IMG/VR virus record: IMGVR_UViG_3300034104_005553
Span: 1 to 24,608 of that record
From: a virus
Reading direction: 5' to 3' (one strand)
DNA length: 24,608 nucleotides
In this document: piece after piece, positions 7,132 through 14,379 of the stretch
Layout: each line of letters opens with the position of its first letter
Position numbering within the stretch: position 1 is the stretch's first letter
The notes under the pieces: model-generated
What the model saw: the letters and a program-made list of their open reading frames with translations, nothing else
What the model was told of the DNA's origin: nothing
Database searches by the model: none
Program-made: the position numbers and the translations under genes

Positions 7132-9023
7132 TGGGTGTTTTCATAAGAAATAAAACAAAAAGAGTACAAAAAACTGAAGAAAAAGCCCCAGTTTTAGTAA
7201 ATACTAACCCAAATGAAAGTAAGGTTAGTGAAAATAACGCTGTTATTGAAAAAAAAGCGATTAAAAGTGGTTTTGGTGATATAAAAACCAAAACCACTGA
7301 GGTAAAAAAATCGGTTATAGATAACATATCAATCAATAAAGAACAAAATAAAGCTGTTAAACCATTTAATCAACCTAAAAAAGATAATCACCCAGCGACA
7401 CTTTTATTTAATAAAAATAAAGATTTGTCTTTTGAAAGAATTGTAGAAATCCCGAGAACTGAAAAAAAAATAAATGAATTTAAGTACAACACACCACCTA
7501 AAAAATATGCTTTAACAACAATATTAAATGATTCATTTGGTGAATATTTTTACGTTTTTTTAAACTCATTTCTTGAAAATAATAAATGGTTTAAAGGTGA
7601 TATCGTTATTTTACATAACAAACAATTATCAGAATTATCGGATGATAAAATAAGAAAAATTGGGTTATTGTATAGGAATATTATCTTTAAAGAGATAGAA
7701 ACAAATAAATACGATTACATTATTAACTTATTTAAGGAAAGAGTCAGCGCTAATATGCACAGATTCATACCATCTATATTAACAATAGAAGCGTTTAATT
7801 TAACTAAATATGATAAAGTATTATATTTAGATAGCGATATGTTAGTTGTTAACGATATATCAAATTTATTTTTAATTAGTAATAATATTGTTGTAACCAG
7901 AGACACATCTGTATATACAACGGATAATGTTATAAAAGAAATAAATCAAAATGAGCCTTTGTTAAATGGTGGTTTCTTACTGCTAGATGGTGATTTTATA
8001 AAATCAGATAATCATGTTAATAACATGATAGATATATTCCCAACAATAAGAGAACCAAAATTTTTGGATCAAAGTTTAATGAATGAATATTTTAAAAAAT
8101 TTGAGGTTTTATTTATTTCTTCTGATTATAACTTACTTAAAAGGTGTTTTGATGATTCAAAAGAAAGTCAACTTAAATTAAATCTTAAAAATATTAAGAT
8201 AATACATTACGTTGGCGAAAAACCTTGGAACCCAAAACAAAAAGATTTTGAAAAAAAATACAAAGCAATTGAAAAATTGTGGTTTGATTATAATGATAGG
8301 TATAAAAATATTTCGAACAAAATTGATGGTATTAATTTAATATCATCTGGTATTAATAGTGAAAAATTGTCAAGGATAGTCCCAAATATAAAAAATTATG
8401 ATACAGTAACAACAAATTGGGGCATTAATTTTAATAATATCATTGATATAGATTATTATTATTGCTCAACCCCAGAACTACCATTGTTAACTGAAATTAA
8501 TGATAAAAATTTTAAACCGAATAAACTCTGGTTATTAACTGATAACGTTAGTGTTAAATTAGGTAAAATTAAAAATGAAAAATTATCAAATGTCGATCCA
8601 TTTCATTTTATGAAAAATAGATCACCCGAATATTATTCTATAATAGAAAAAAGAAAAGAAAATAAAAAATACTTGTTACCAACATCAGGTGCTAGCATGT
8701 TATTATTTTTTAGTTTACTTGATATTTCAAATATCAATATAATCGGTTATAATTTATATAGTAGAGTAAATATTGACGGTTCTTATAAACAATTTGGCAC
8801 ATCAAAATTTGTTAACCCTTACACCGATAAAAATAAACCGCATTCTATTGAATTTGATTTAAATTTTATTATAATTGCATTAAATACACTAATTAATAAA
8901 AACGTTAATGTTAATTTTTATGAATCATACATTGTTAAAGATATGTATGATTTATTAAGAAAAAATTGGGAAGTTGGTGAGATTATAACTCACATTAAAT
9001 TAAAATATTATGGAGAAAACTAA
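7131..9023 (+). CDS. GT8 glycosyltransferase fused to a GT42 sialyltransferase-like domain
   Basis: A 630-aa two-enzyme fusion. Residues 1-120 are K/N/E-rich and probably disordered. Residues about 125-395 are a GT8 domain: L-Y-L-D-S-D-M-L-V-V (231-240, DxD at 234-236), L-N-G-G-F-L-L-L (278-285), F-L-D-Q-S-L-M-N (311-318) and H-Y-V-G-E-K-P-W-N (359-367). Residues about 400-625 start I-N-L-I-S-S-G-I-N-S and contain L-P-T-S-G-A-S-M-L-L-F-F-S (516-528) and I-N-I-I-G-Y-N-L-Y-S, matching the TSG...A..LG..EIYL.GIDFY core of Campylobacter Cst-type GT42 sialyltransferases. It may add two successive sugars, the second from CMP-nonulosonate. ATG 7131 is preferred over the adjacent GTG at 7128. Confidence 0.75.
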   Translation: MGVFIRNKTKRVQKTEEKAPVLVNTNPNESKVSENNAVIEKKAIKSGFGDIKTKTTEVKKSVIDNISINKEQNKAVKPFNQPKKDNHPATLLFNKNKDLSFERIVEIPRTEKKINEFKYNTPPKKYALTTILNDSFGEYFYVFLNSFLENNKWFKGDIVILHNKQLSELSDDKIRKIGLLYRNIIFKEIETNKYDYIINLFKERVSANMHRFIPSILTIEAFNLTKYDKVLYLDSDMLVVNDISNLFLISNNIVVTRDTSVYTTDNVIKEINQNEPLLNGGFLLLDGDFIKSDNHVNNMIDIFPTIREPKFLDQSLMNEYFKKFEVLFISSDYNLLKRCFDDSKESQLKLNLKNIKIIHYVGEKPWNPKQKDFEKKYKAIEKLWFDYNDRYKNISNKIDGINLISSGINSEKLSRIVPNIKNYDTVTTNWGINFNNIIDIDYYYCSTPELPLLTEINDKNFKPNKLWLLTDNVSVKLGKIKNEKLSNVDPFHFMKNRSPEYYSIIEKRKENKKYLLPTSGASMLLFFSLLDISNINIIGYNLYSRVNIDGSYKQFGTSKFVNPYTDKNKPHSIEFDLNFIIIALNTLINKNVNVNFYESYIVKDMYDLLRKNWEVGEIITHIKLKYYGEN

Positions 9024-9855
9024 AATTATAGCAGAAATAGGGATTAATCACAACGGTGATATTGAAATTGCAAAACAATTAATAATGGTGGCTAAGGCCG
9101 CTGGTTGTGATTATGTAAAATTCCAAAAAAGGAACCCAGATGTTTGTGTCCCTGAGGATCAAAAAAGTAAAATGCGTCAAACACCATGGGGTGAAATGAC
9201 ATATTTGGAATATAAGTGGAGAACAGAATTTAATTACGAAGAATATGATATTATTGATAACTTCTGTCATCAAATTGGAATTAAATGGTTTGTTTCCGTT
9301 TGGGATAAAGATAGTGTCGATTTTATGGATATTTTTAGAAGGTTGGGTAAATCATACGATGGTACAATCAAAATCCCATCAGCGTTAATCACAGATTTAG
9401 AACTTTGTGGGTATGCAAGAGATAACTGCCAAAATTTGATTATTTCAACGGGCATGAGTACGGAAAACGAAGTTAGGGCGTGTATTAACGCTTGTACCCC
9501 AGATGTTGTTATGCACACAAACTCAACATATCCGTGCCCAGTTGAAGAATTAAATTTAAATTACATTAATTGGCTCAAATCTTGGTACCCAGGTTTAGAT
9601 ATTGGATACAGTGGACACGAATATGGTCTTGTAACAACATTTGCAACAATACCAATGGGTGTAACCTGGATTGAAAGACATGTAACGCTTGATAGAAATA
9701 TGTGGGGCTCTGACCACTCAGCATCAATTGAACCATCTGGTTTATTTAAATTAGTTAAAGGTATTCGTGATATCGAAGCTGCTTTGAGCATACCAATGAA
9801 AGCAAGAGAAGTTTTTGGTGGTGAATTATCTAAACAAAAAAGTTTAAGAAAATGA
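9010..9855 (+). CDS. neuB: NeuB-like nonulosonate synthase without SAF domain
   Basis: A 281-aa TIM-barrel enzyme that condenses phosphoenolpyruvate with an N-acetylhexosamine to form a sialic-acid-like nonulosonate. The start A-E-I-G-I-N-H-N-G-D (8-17), V-K-F-Q-K (36-40), I-K-I-P-S (near 119), I-S-T-G-M-S and the late barrel strands (I-G-Y-S-G-H, I-E-R-H-V-T-L-D-R) are NeuB hallmarks. Typical NeuB is about 340-350 residues because a C-terminal SAF (antifreeze-like) domain closes the partner subunit's active site. This protein stops at K-Q-K-S-L-R-K, just where that domain would begin. The start lies 14 bases inside the fusion gene. Substrate (sialic, legionaminic or other) is undetermined. 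Confidence 0.85.
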   Translation: MEKTKIIAEIGINHNGDIEIAKQLIMVAKAAGCDYVKFQKRNPDVCVPEDQKSKMRQTPWGEMTYLEYKWRTEFNYEEYDIIDNFCHQIGIKWFVSVWDKDSVDFMDIFRRLGKSYDGTIKIPSALITDLELCGYARDNCQNLIISTGMSTENEVRACINACTPDVVMHTNSTYPCPVEELNLNYINWLKSWYPGLDIGYSGHEYGLVTTFATIPMGVTWIERHVTLDRNMWGSDHSASIEPSGLFKLVKGIRDIEAALSIPMKAREVFGGELSKQKSLRK

Positions 9856-10484
9856 AAAGTAAAGAACATGATAAATTAGTTGATTTTTGGGACAATTGTG
9901 ACCCAGTTTTTTCACATATTAAAATTGAAGATTACTTAGTTGATTTAGAATCATTAGTTAAAAGTTGGGAAAATAATTTCCTAAAATTTTATGACTTTAA
10001 AAACAAAGTTGTAATCGATTACGGAATAGGTGGTGGTTATCTTGGTTTATATTTGTTAAAAAGAAAAGAACTATCAAAATATGTTGGTTTTGATATATCA
10101 AATAGACAATTAAATGAGGCTAGAAAAGTTTTAAGTAATCTTCCTGTTATATTATATAACACGGCCCAAAAAAATACTTTTAATGAGTTTAATGCGGATA
10201 TTTTTATTTGTCAAGCGGTTATTCAGCATTTTCCGAGTGAAGAGTATTTGATAAATTTTTTACATAACATAAATAAATCAAAAATAAATGATGTTATGCT
10301 ACAAATAAGATATAACGAAAAAACAATTTTTAACGAAAATTATAACACAACAGAAAACGTTAGATTGGCTTGTCAAACAAACTCAGATTATATATTAAAT
10401 TATTTAACAAATTACCATTTAGTTAAAAGTAAAAAAATAAAAAACAAATCAAATTACGAATATTTGTTTTTTCAAAAAATTTAA
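9852..10484 (+). CDS. SAM-dependent class I methyltransferase
   Basis: A 210-aa protein with a Rossmann methyltransferase fold. Motif I is V-V-I-D-Y-G-I-G-G-G-Y-L-G at 53-65, the acidic end of strand 2 is V-G-F-D-I-S, and F-I-C-Q-A-V-I-Q-H-F near 116 fits motifs IV and V (methyltransferase type 11/12 style: ..xxxVHHF). It transfers a methyl group from S-adenosylmethionine. Its overlap with NeuB by four bases suggests it modifies a sugar or glycan, though a small molecule or protein target is possible. The C-terminal third (NYHLVKSKKIKNKSNYEYLF) matches the usual antiparallel strand pair. Confidence 0.8.
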   Translation: MKSKEHDKLVDFWDNCDPVFSHIKIEDYLVDLESLVKSWENNFLKFYDFKNKVVIDYGIGGGYLGLYLLKRKELSKYVGFDISNRQLNEARKVLSNLPVILYNTAQKNTFNEFNADIFICQAVIQHFPSEEYLINFLHNINKSKINDVMLQIRYNEKTIFNENYNTTENVRLACQTNSDYILNYLTNYHLVKSKKIKNKSNYEYLFFQKI

Positions 10485-10527
10485 ATATGATTAAAGTATT
10501 TGAAAATAGAATCGAAGTTGTGTTAGC

Positions 10528-10559
10528 TTTGGTATTCATTTAAATAAAAAATAATCTTT
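10528..10559 (+). promoter_or_regulatory. Possible weak Bacteroidetes-type promoter
   Basis: TTTGG begins at 10528. Its TTG (10529-10531) is followed after exactly 20 bases by TAATCTTT (10552-10559), the spacing used at 2423 and 22825. The -33 box is good but the -7 box deviates from TAnnTTTG at its end. It lies in an 82-base gap just before the GH130-like gene, where a promoter is expected. Confidence 0.35.
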
Positions 10560-10566
10560 TACCAAA

Positions 10567-11577
10567 ATGGTGTACACATTTAAAGATTTTTTAGAAAAAA
10601 CATCTAAACCAAAAAGAAAAAGCACTTTAGGTGATTTTATTAGAAGAGAAATATACTCTTATAAACCACACCTAAAAATAAAAGATACTTTATTAATTAA
10701 TTCCAATAAATTACTTAAATCCTATAAATTACCAAGTGCGGATGTTGGGTATGTAACTAACTGGTTTAATGGTTCTATAATAAAATACAATAATAAAAAT
10801 ATGTTTTGTTATAGAATGGAAATCCCCCCAAAATGGTTTCAATACCAAAAAATAGGGTTGGTTGAACTCGATGATAATTTACAACCAATACCCGAAACTA
10901 ATAAATTATTAAATTTACATAGTGTATTTAACGGCTATCATGTTGAAGACCCAAGGTTATTTGAAAATTTTGGTGATCTTATGTTAGCGTATACGGATGG
11001 TTATAATATGGCTTTAGCCAATTTAAGTAAAAATACTTCCGAATACCTTAAAAAACCATCAAATAAAAGTGTACCAGAACATGATGGTCGAGAAAAAAAC
11101 TGGGTACCATTTAGTTATAATAACAAAGTTCATTTTGTATACCACACAAACCCAAATCATATTGTTATTGATTTGGAAAATAATGTTTATGAACAAAAAA
11201 TTAATTTAAAATATAAATACGGTCAAATTAGAGGTGGTACACCCGCATACAACATGGGTGATTATTACTTAAGTTTTTTTCATTCCTCAACCCCGTTAAA
11301 ATCAGAAAAACATGGTAGGATTTATTTTATTGGGGCTTATATTTTTGAAAATAAACCACCATTTAGACCGATATCATATACACCCGAACCATTAGTAATG
11401 GGTGAATATTTTGATATGTCAGTAAAAAGACCAGCCAATACGGTTTTTGTGGTTTTTCCTTGTGGTGCTATATTTGATGGTGAAAATTGGAAAGTATCTT
11501 TTGGATATCAAGACTATGAAAATAGGATATTCACTATTAATAATAAAGAATTACTTAATTTAATGGTAAAAATATGA
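10567..11577 (+). CDS. GH130-like beta-propeller protein (glycoside phosphorylase/hydrolase family)
   Basis: A 336-aa protein with motifs of the GH130-type five-bladed propeller: V-E-D-P-R-L-F (126-132), D-G-R-E-K-N-W-V-P-F (173-182), R-G-G-T-P-A-Y (222-228), S-F-F-H-S-S (236-241) and V-V-F-P-C-G near the C-terminus. Classical members phosphorolyse or hydrolyse beta-mannosides. The subgroup with E-K-N-W and R-G-G-T-P is mostly uncharacterised and often found beside glycosyltransferases. It may trim, transfer or bind the glycan. It begins after an 82-base gap with a possible promoter, and its stop overlaps the HAD gene start. Confidence 0.65.
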   Translation: MVYTFKDFLEKTSKPKRKSTLGDFIRREIYSYKPHLKIKDTLLINSNKLLKSYKLPSADVGYVTNWFNGSIIKYNNKNMFCYRMEIPPKWFQYQKIGLVELDDNLQPIPETNKLLNLHSVFNGYHVEDPRLFENFGDLMLAYTDGYNMALANLSKNTSEYLKKPSNKSVPEHDGREKNWVPFSYNNKVHFVYHTNPNHIVIDLENNVYEQKINLKYKYGQIRGGTPAYNMGDYYLSFFHSSTPLKSEKHGRIYFIGAYIFENKPPFRPISYTPEPLVMGEYFDMSVKRPANTVFVVFPCGAIFDGENWKVSFGYQDYENRIFTINNKELLNLMVKI

Positions 11578-11900
11578 ATATATATGTAGATGTTGACAAT
11601 ACAATAACCGAGACGATAGGTATGGATTACGAAAATGCCAAACCTATTTATGAAAAAATTTCAATTATAAACAAATTGTACGATGAAGGTCATACAATAA
11701 CATACTGGACAGCAAGGGGTTCAGTTTCTGGTATTAATTTTTACGAATTAACCAAATCCCAATTAGAAAATTGGGGTGCAAAACATCACAATTTTATGGT
11801 CGGTAAGCCAGCTTACGATATATTTATTGATGATAAAACAATAAACAACATTAATGAAAACCTTTTTACATGGGTAACCAAAGAAGAAGAAAAAAACTAA
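11574..11900 (+). CDS. Small HAD-superfamily phosphatase-like protein
   Basis: A 108-aa minimal HAD fold. Motif I is V-D-V-D-N-T (5-10) with nucleophile D6 and acid D8. Motif II is Y-W-T-A-R-G, motif III the Lys of V-G-K-P, and motif IV D-I-F-I-D-D-K. All four catalytic motifs look intact, and there is no large cap domain, as in small sugar-phosphate or polynucleotide 3'-phosphatases. It could dephosphorylate a sugar phosphate in the glycan route or a nucleic acid end. It starts within the last bases of the GH130-like gene and overlaps phoH by 31 bases. Confidence 0.8.
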   Translation: MNIYVDVDNTITETIGMDYENAKPIYEKISIINKLYDEGHTITYWTARGSVSGINFYELTKSQLENWGAKHHNFMVGKPAYDIFIDDKTINNINENLFTWVTKEEEKN

Positions 11901-12607
11901 CAGAAGAGGAAGAAATCGAAGCTTTTGAGGCAATTAATCGAGGACACTCTGGAAATATATTCGATAGAATTAAAATTGACATAAAATCAAAAACACCTAA
12001 TCAAAAAAAATTAGTAAACGAAATTAAAAGCAAAGAAATTGTTATATGTTCTGGATTACCTGGAACTGGAAAAACATTTTTATCATGTGCTGTTGCTTTA
12101 GAATTATTAAAAAACGATCCTCGTTACAGAAAAATAGTAATTGTTAAGTCGGTTACAACTTTAAAAGATGAGGAAATTGGGTTTTTAAAGGGTACTATGA
12201 AAGAAAAAATGGAACCCTTTATGTATTCTTTTATGCACAATTTCGAAAAAGTTATTGGTAAATATAACGTTGAGGCATTAAGGAATGCTGGGATGATTGA
12301 GGAACTACCAATTGCATACATGAGAGGTATTAATATTGATAATTCGGTGACAATTATTGATGAAGCTCAAAACATATCAATTGATAACATAAGGACAATT
12401 ATGACAAGACTTGGTGAAAACTCAAAAATGATTTTTCTTGGGGATGAAAACCAAATTGACATGAAAAAAAAATCTGAAAGTTCTTTGAATTTCATTATTA
12501 ATAAATTTAAAGACTTTGATGAAGTTGGAACTGTTGTTCTTGGTGAAGATGATGTGGTTAGAAACCCATTGATTAAAAAAATCGAACAGATTTTTAGGGA
12601 AAAGTAA
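11870..12607 (+). CDS. phoH: PhoH-like ATPase
   Basis: A 245-aa PhoH-family P-loop ATPase, common in large phages including T4-like ones. The Walker A motif is G-L-P-G-T-G-K-T (62-69) and Walker B T-I-I-D-E-A-Q-N (161-168), followed by I-F-L-G-D-E-N-Q-I-D, the family's sensor-like segment. The preceding basic start (MGNQRRRKK) and T-P-N-Q-K near 42 fit the family. The role in phage is uncertain; RNA helicase or nucleotide-binding functions have been proposed. It overlaps the HAD gene by 31 bases, and the A+T-rich hairpin at 12600-12624 covers its stop. Confidence 0.9.
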   Translation: MGNQRRRKKLTEEEEIEAFEAINRGHSGNIFDRIKIDIKSKTPNQKKLVNEIKSKEIVICSGLPGTGKTFLSCAVALELLKNDPRYRKIVIVKSVTTLKDEEIGFLKGTMKEKMEPFMYSFMHNFEKVIGKYNVEALRNAGMIEELPIAYMRGINIDNSVTIIDEAQNISIDNIRTIMTRLGENSKMIFLGDENQIDMKKKSESSLNFIINKFKDFDEVGTVVLGEDDVVRNPLIKKIEQIFREK

Positions 12608-12624
12608 AATTAAGATTTACTTTT
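12600..12624 (+). terminator. Weak hairpin over the phoH stop codon
   Basis: AAAAGTAAA (12600-12608) pairs with TTTACTTTT (12616-12624) around a seven-base loop, with only one G-C pair and a short T tail before ACTG. It could be a weak terminator or mRNA 3'-end stabiliser. It directly precedes the promoter hairpin at 12632-12668. Confidence 0.35.
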
Positions 12625-12631
12625 TACTGTT

Positions 12632-12668
12632 TAACCATACTTTTGCTTAAAAGGCAAAAATATGGTTA
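12632..12668 (+). promoter_or_regulatory. Promoter -7 box inside a hairpin that covers the next start codon
   Basis: TACTTTTG (12638-12645) matches the -7 box and is identical to the one at 2446, but the -33 region is only TTTAC (12616-12620). It sits in the 5' arm of a long inverted repeat. TAACCATA (12632-12639) pairs with TATGGTTA (12661-12668), and after one C/A mismatch TTTTGC (12641-12646) pairs with GCAAAA (12654-12659). The 3' arm contains the ATG at 12662. RNA starting from this promoter would lack most of the 5' arm, whereas read-through RNA from phoH would fold and hide the start codon. Confidence 0.55.
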
Positions 12669-13300
12669 TTGGTATTACAATTAACAACATTATTAGGGAT
12701 CATTTAACACAGCTAAAAAAAGCTTATGAATTGTTAACGGAGCAAGAATGTATAGAACCTATCAATCCGTTTGACTTAGAAGCATCATTTCCTAGTAAAA
12801 GTTCAACCGAATTAATTACTGAGTTTACACCAAACTCCGAAAATTTAAATGATTTACCTTTAAATGAGGTAAATGAAGAATTTAATGTTTATGAGTTTTT
12901 ATATCATGAAGCATCTTTTGAAATTTTTGGTAGGGCTGAAGAATCTATTGATGGGATTGTGAGGAAATTAAAAAATTACGAAAAAAAACTTGGTGTAAAG
13001 ATTGTTTTAATAAACAAAGAATCACCCAGATCTAAGTGTGCAACACTGTTTTTCCTTTCAAAAAATGGATTTGATTTTGATAGGGTATTATTTCCTAAAT
13101 CGGATAAAAATTATTGGGATGAGGTTGATGTTTTAATAACAGATAATCCCAAAATCTTAAAAAAGAAACCAAAAAACAAATATTCAATAAAAGTTAAAAA
13201 TGATTTTAATATTGACATAAAATCAAATTTTAGTATTATTGATTTGAATGATTTTAAAAATTTAAAAAGTATAATAAAAACCATAAAAGAAAAAAATTAA
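12662..13300 (+). CDS. HAD-like protein lacking the catalytic aspartates
   Basis: A 212-aa protein that appears to keep a HAD-type outline but not its chemistry. The first strand reads I-G-I-T-I-N-N (3-9) where an active HAD has hhDxDxT. G-V-K-I-V-L-I-N-K-E (111-120) fits motif II, and D-E-V-D-V-L-I-T-D-N-P with K-K-K-P fits motifs III and IV (153-170). The C-terminal half is lysine- and asparagine-rich. It would be a pseudo-enzyme, perhaps binding a phosphorylated ligand, with the intact HAD protein two genes upstream. The fold call is by pattern only. The ATG is chosen because it is the first in frame and lies at the promoter hairpin. Confidence 0.55.
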   Translation: MVIGITINNIIRDHLTQLKKAYELLTEQECIEPINPFDLEASFPSKSSTELITEFTPNSENLNDLPLNEVNEEFNVYEFLYHEASFEIFGRAEESIDGIVRKLKNYEKKLGVKIVLINKESPRSKCATLFFLSKNGFDFDRVLFPKSDKNYWDEVDVLITDNPKILKKKPKNKYSIKVKNDFNIDIKSNFSIIDLNDFKNLKSIIKTIKEKN

Positions 13301-13302
13301 AA

Positions 13303-14379
13303 ATGGAAAAAATAGATGAAACTTTAAAAAATATTGAAAGTGCCATTGAAAAAATAAAAAACAAAGATTCTAAAATTATCTTTTTATCACCAGACACAAA
13401 AGGTACAGCAAGAGCTAGCGTTGCATACATTCATAGACAGGCTTTAGCATTAAAAAATGCTGGATATCCTGTTAGTATTTTACATGAAAAAAATGATTAC
13501 ATTAAAGCTGAAGGTTGGTTAGGAGAAGAGTTTGTTGGTCTAGAACATAAATCTATTGAAAATAATGATTTAACCGTTGGCCCGCAAGATATTATCGTGG
13601 TACCAGAGATTTATGGTAATGTATTTGAACAAATATTACAATTACCAGTGCAAAAAGTTATTTTAGCGCAATCTTATGATTACTTGCTAGATAGTTTTTC
13701 TCCAGGTAGATCGTGGTTAGATTTTGATGTATCGAGTTGTATTACAACGTCAAAAACAGTAGCGGATACAATTAAAGAAATGGTACCAATGGCGGACGTC
13801 AATTTCATTGAACCGATGATCCCAGAATATTTTTCACCAAATGAATTACCACAAATGCCTGTTGTTGCAATTCATTGCAGGGAACAAAGAAAAGCTGCTA
13901 AAATAATTAAAAGTTTTTATTTAAAGTACCCATTATATCGCTTCATTTCATTTAAAGATATGCACGGTATGACTGAACGTGATTTTGCTAAAAACTTAAA
14001 AGAATGTGCACTTTCAGTTTGGGTTGATGATGATAGTACTTTTGGTACATTCCCAATTGAATCCATGAAGTGTAATGTACCAGTTATTGGTAAAGTACCT
14101 AATTTAATTCCAGAGTGGATGAATGACGATAACGGTATTTGGGTTTATGATGAAAATCAAATAGCCGATTTGGTATTTAATTTTATGAAAAATTGGATGG
14201 AAGATAATTTACCAGAAAATCTATCAAAAGTTAATGAAACAGTTGCTGGTAAATATACATCAGAAATTTTTGAAAAAGCTACAATTGAAACATTCTCTAT
14301 GTTATTTGATAGAAATGTGGCTAAACTTAATAAAATAAAAGAAACTTTTGAAAAAACCTTAGAAACAAATGAAAAATAA
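13303..14379 (+). CDS. GT-B glycosyltransferase-like protein (GT4-type)
   Basis: A 358-aa protein. After a 20-residue charged helix, I-I-F-L-S-P-D-T-K-G-T-A-R-A near 25 begins the N-terminal Rossmann half. The C-half includes S-T-F-G-T-F-P-I-E-S-M-K-C-N-V-P-V-I-G, the GT4 region that grips the nucleotide sugar (E-S-M-x-C-x-V-P-V-I), and P-N-L-I-P-E-W-M. Family length is about 350-400, so it is full length. It likely transfers a sugar from a nucleotide donor. It follows the HAD-like gene by two bases and overlaps the GT2 gene by 11 bases, so the three probably act together. Confidence 0.75.
   Translation: MEKIDETLKNIESAIEKIKNKDSKIIFLSPDTKGTARASVAYIHRQALALKNAGYPVSILHEKNDYIKAEGWLGEEFVGLEHKSIENNDLTVGPQDIIVVPEIYGNVFEQILQLPVQKVILAQSYDYLLDSFSPGRSWLDFDVSSCITTSKTVADTIKEMVPMADVNFIEPMIPEYFSPNELPQMPVVAIHCREQRKAAKIIKSFYLKYPLYRFISFKDMHGMTERDFAKNLKECALSVWVDDDSTFGTFPIESMKCNVPVIGKVPNLIPEWMNDDNGIWVYDENQIADLVFNFMKNWMEDNLPENLSKVNETVAGKYTSEIFEKATIETFSMLFDRNVAKLNKIKETFEKTLETNEK

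Noticed and set aside
10487-10543. 18-residue frame (MIKVFENRIEVV...) in the gap before the GH130-like gene
   Set aside because: Too short to support, and part of it overlaps the possible promoter. It could be a gene remnant but nothing shows it.
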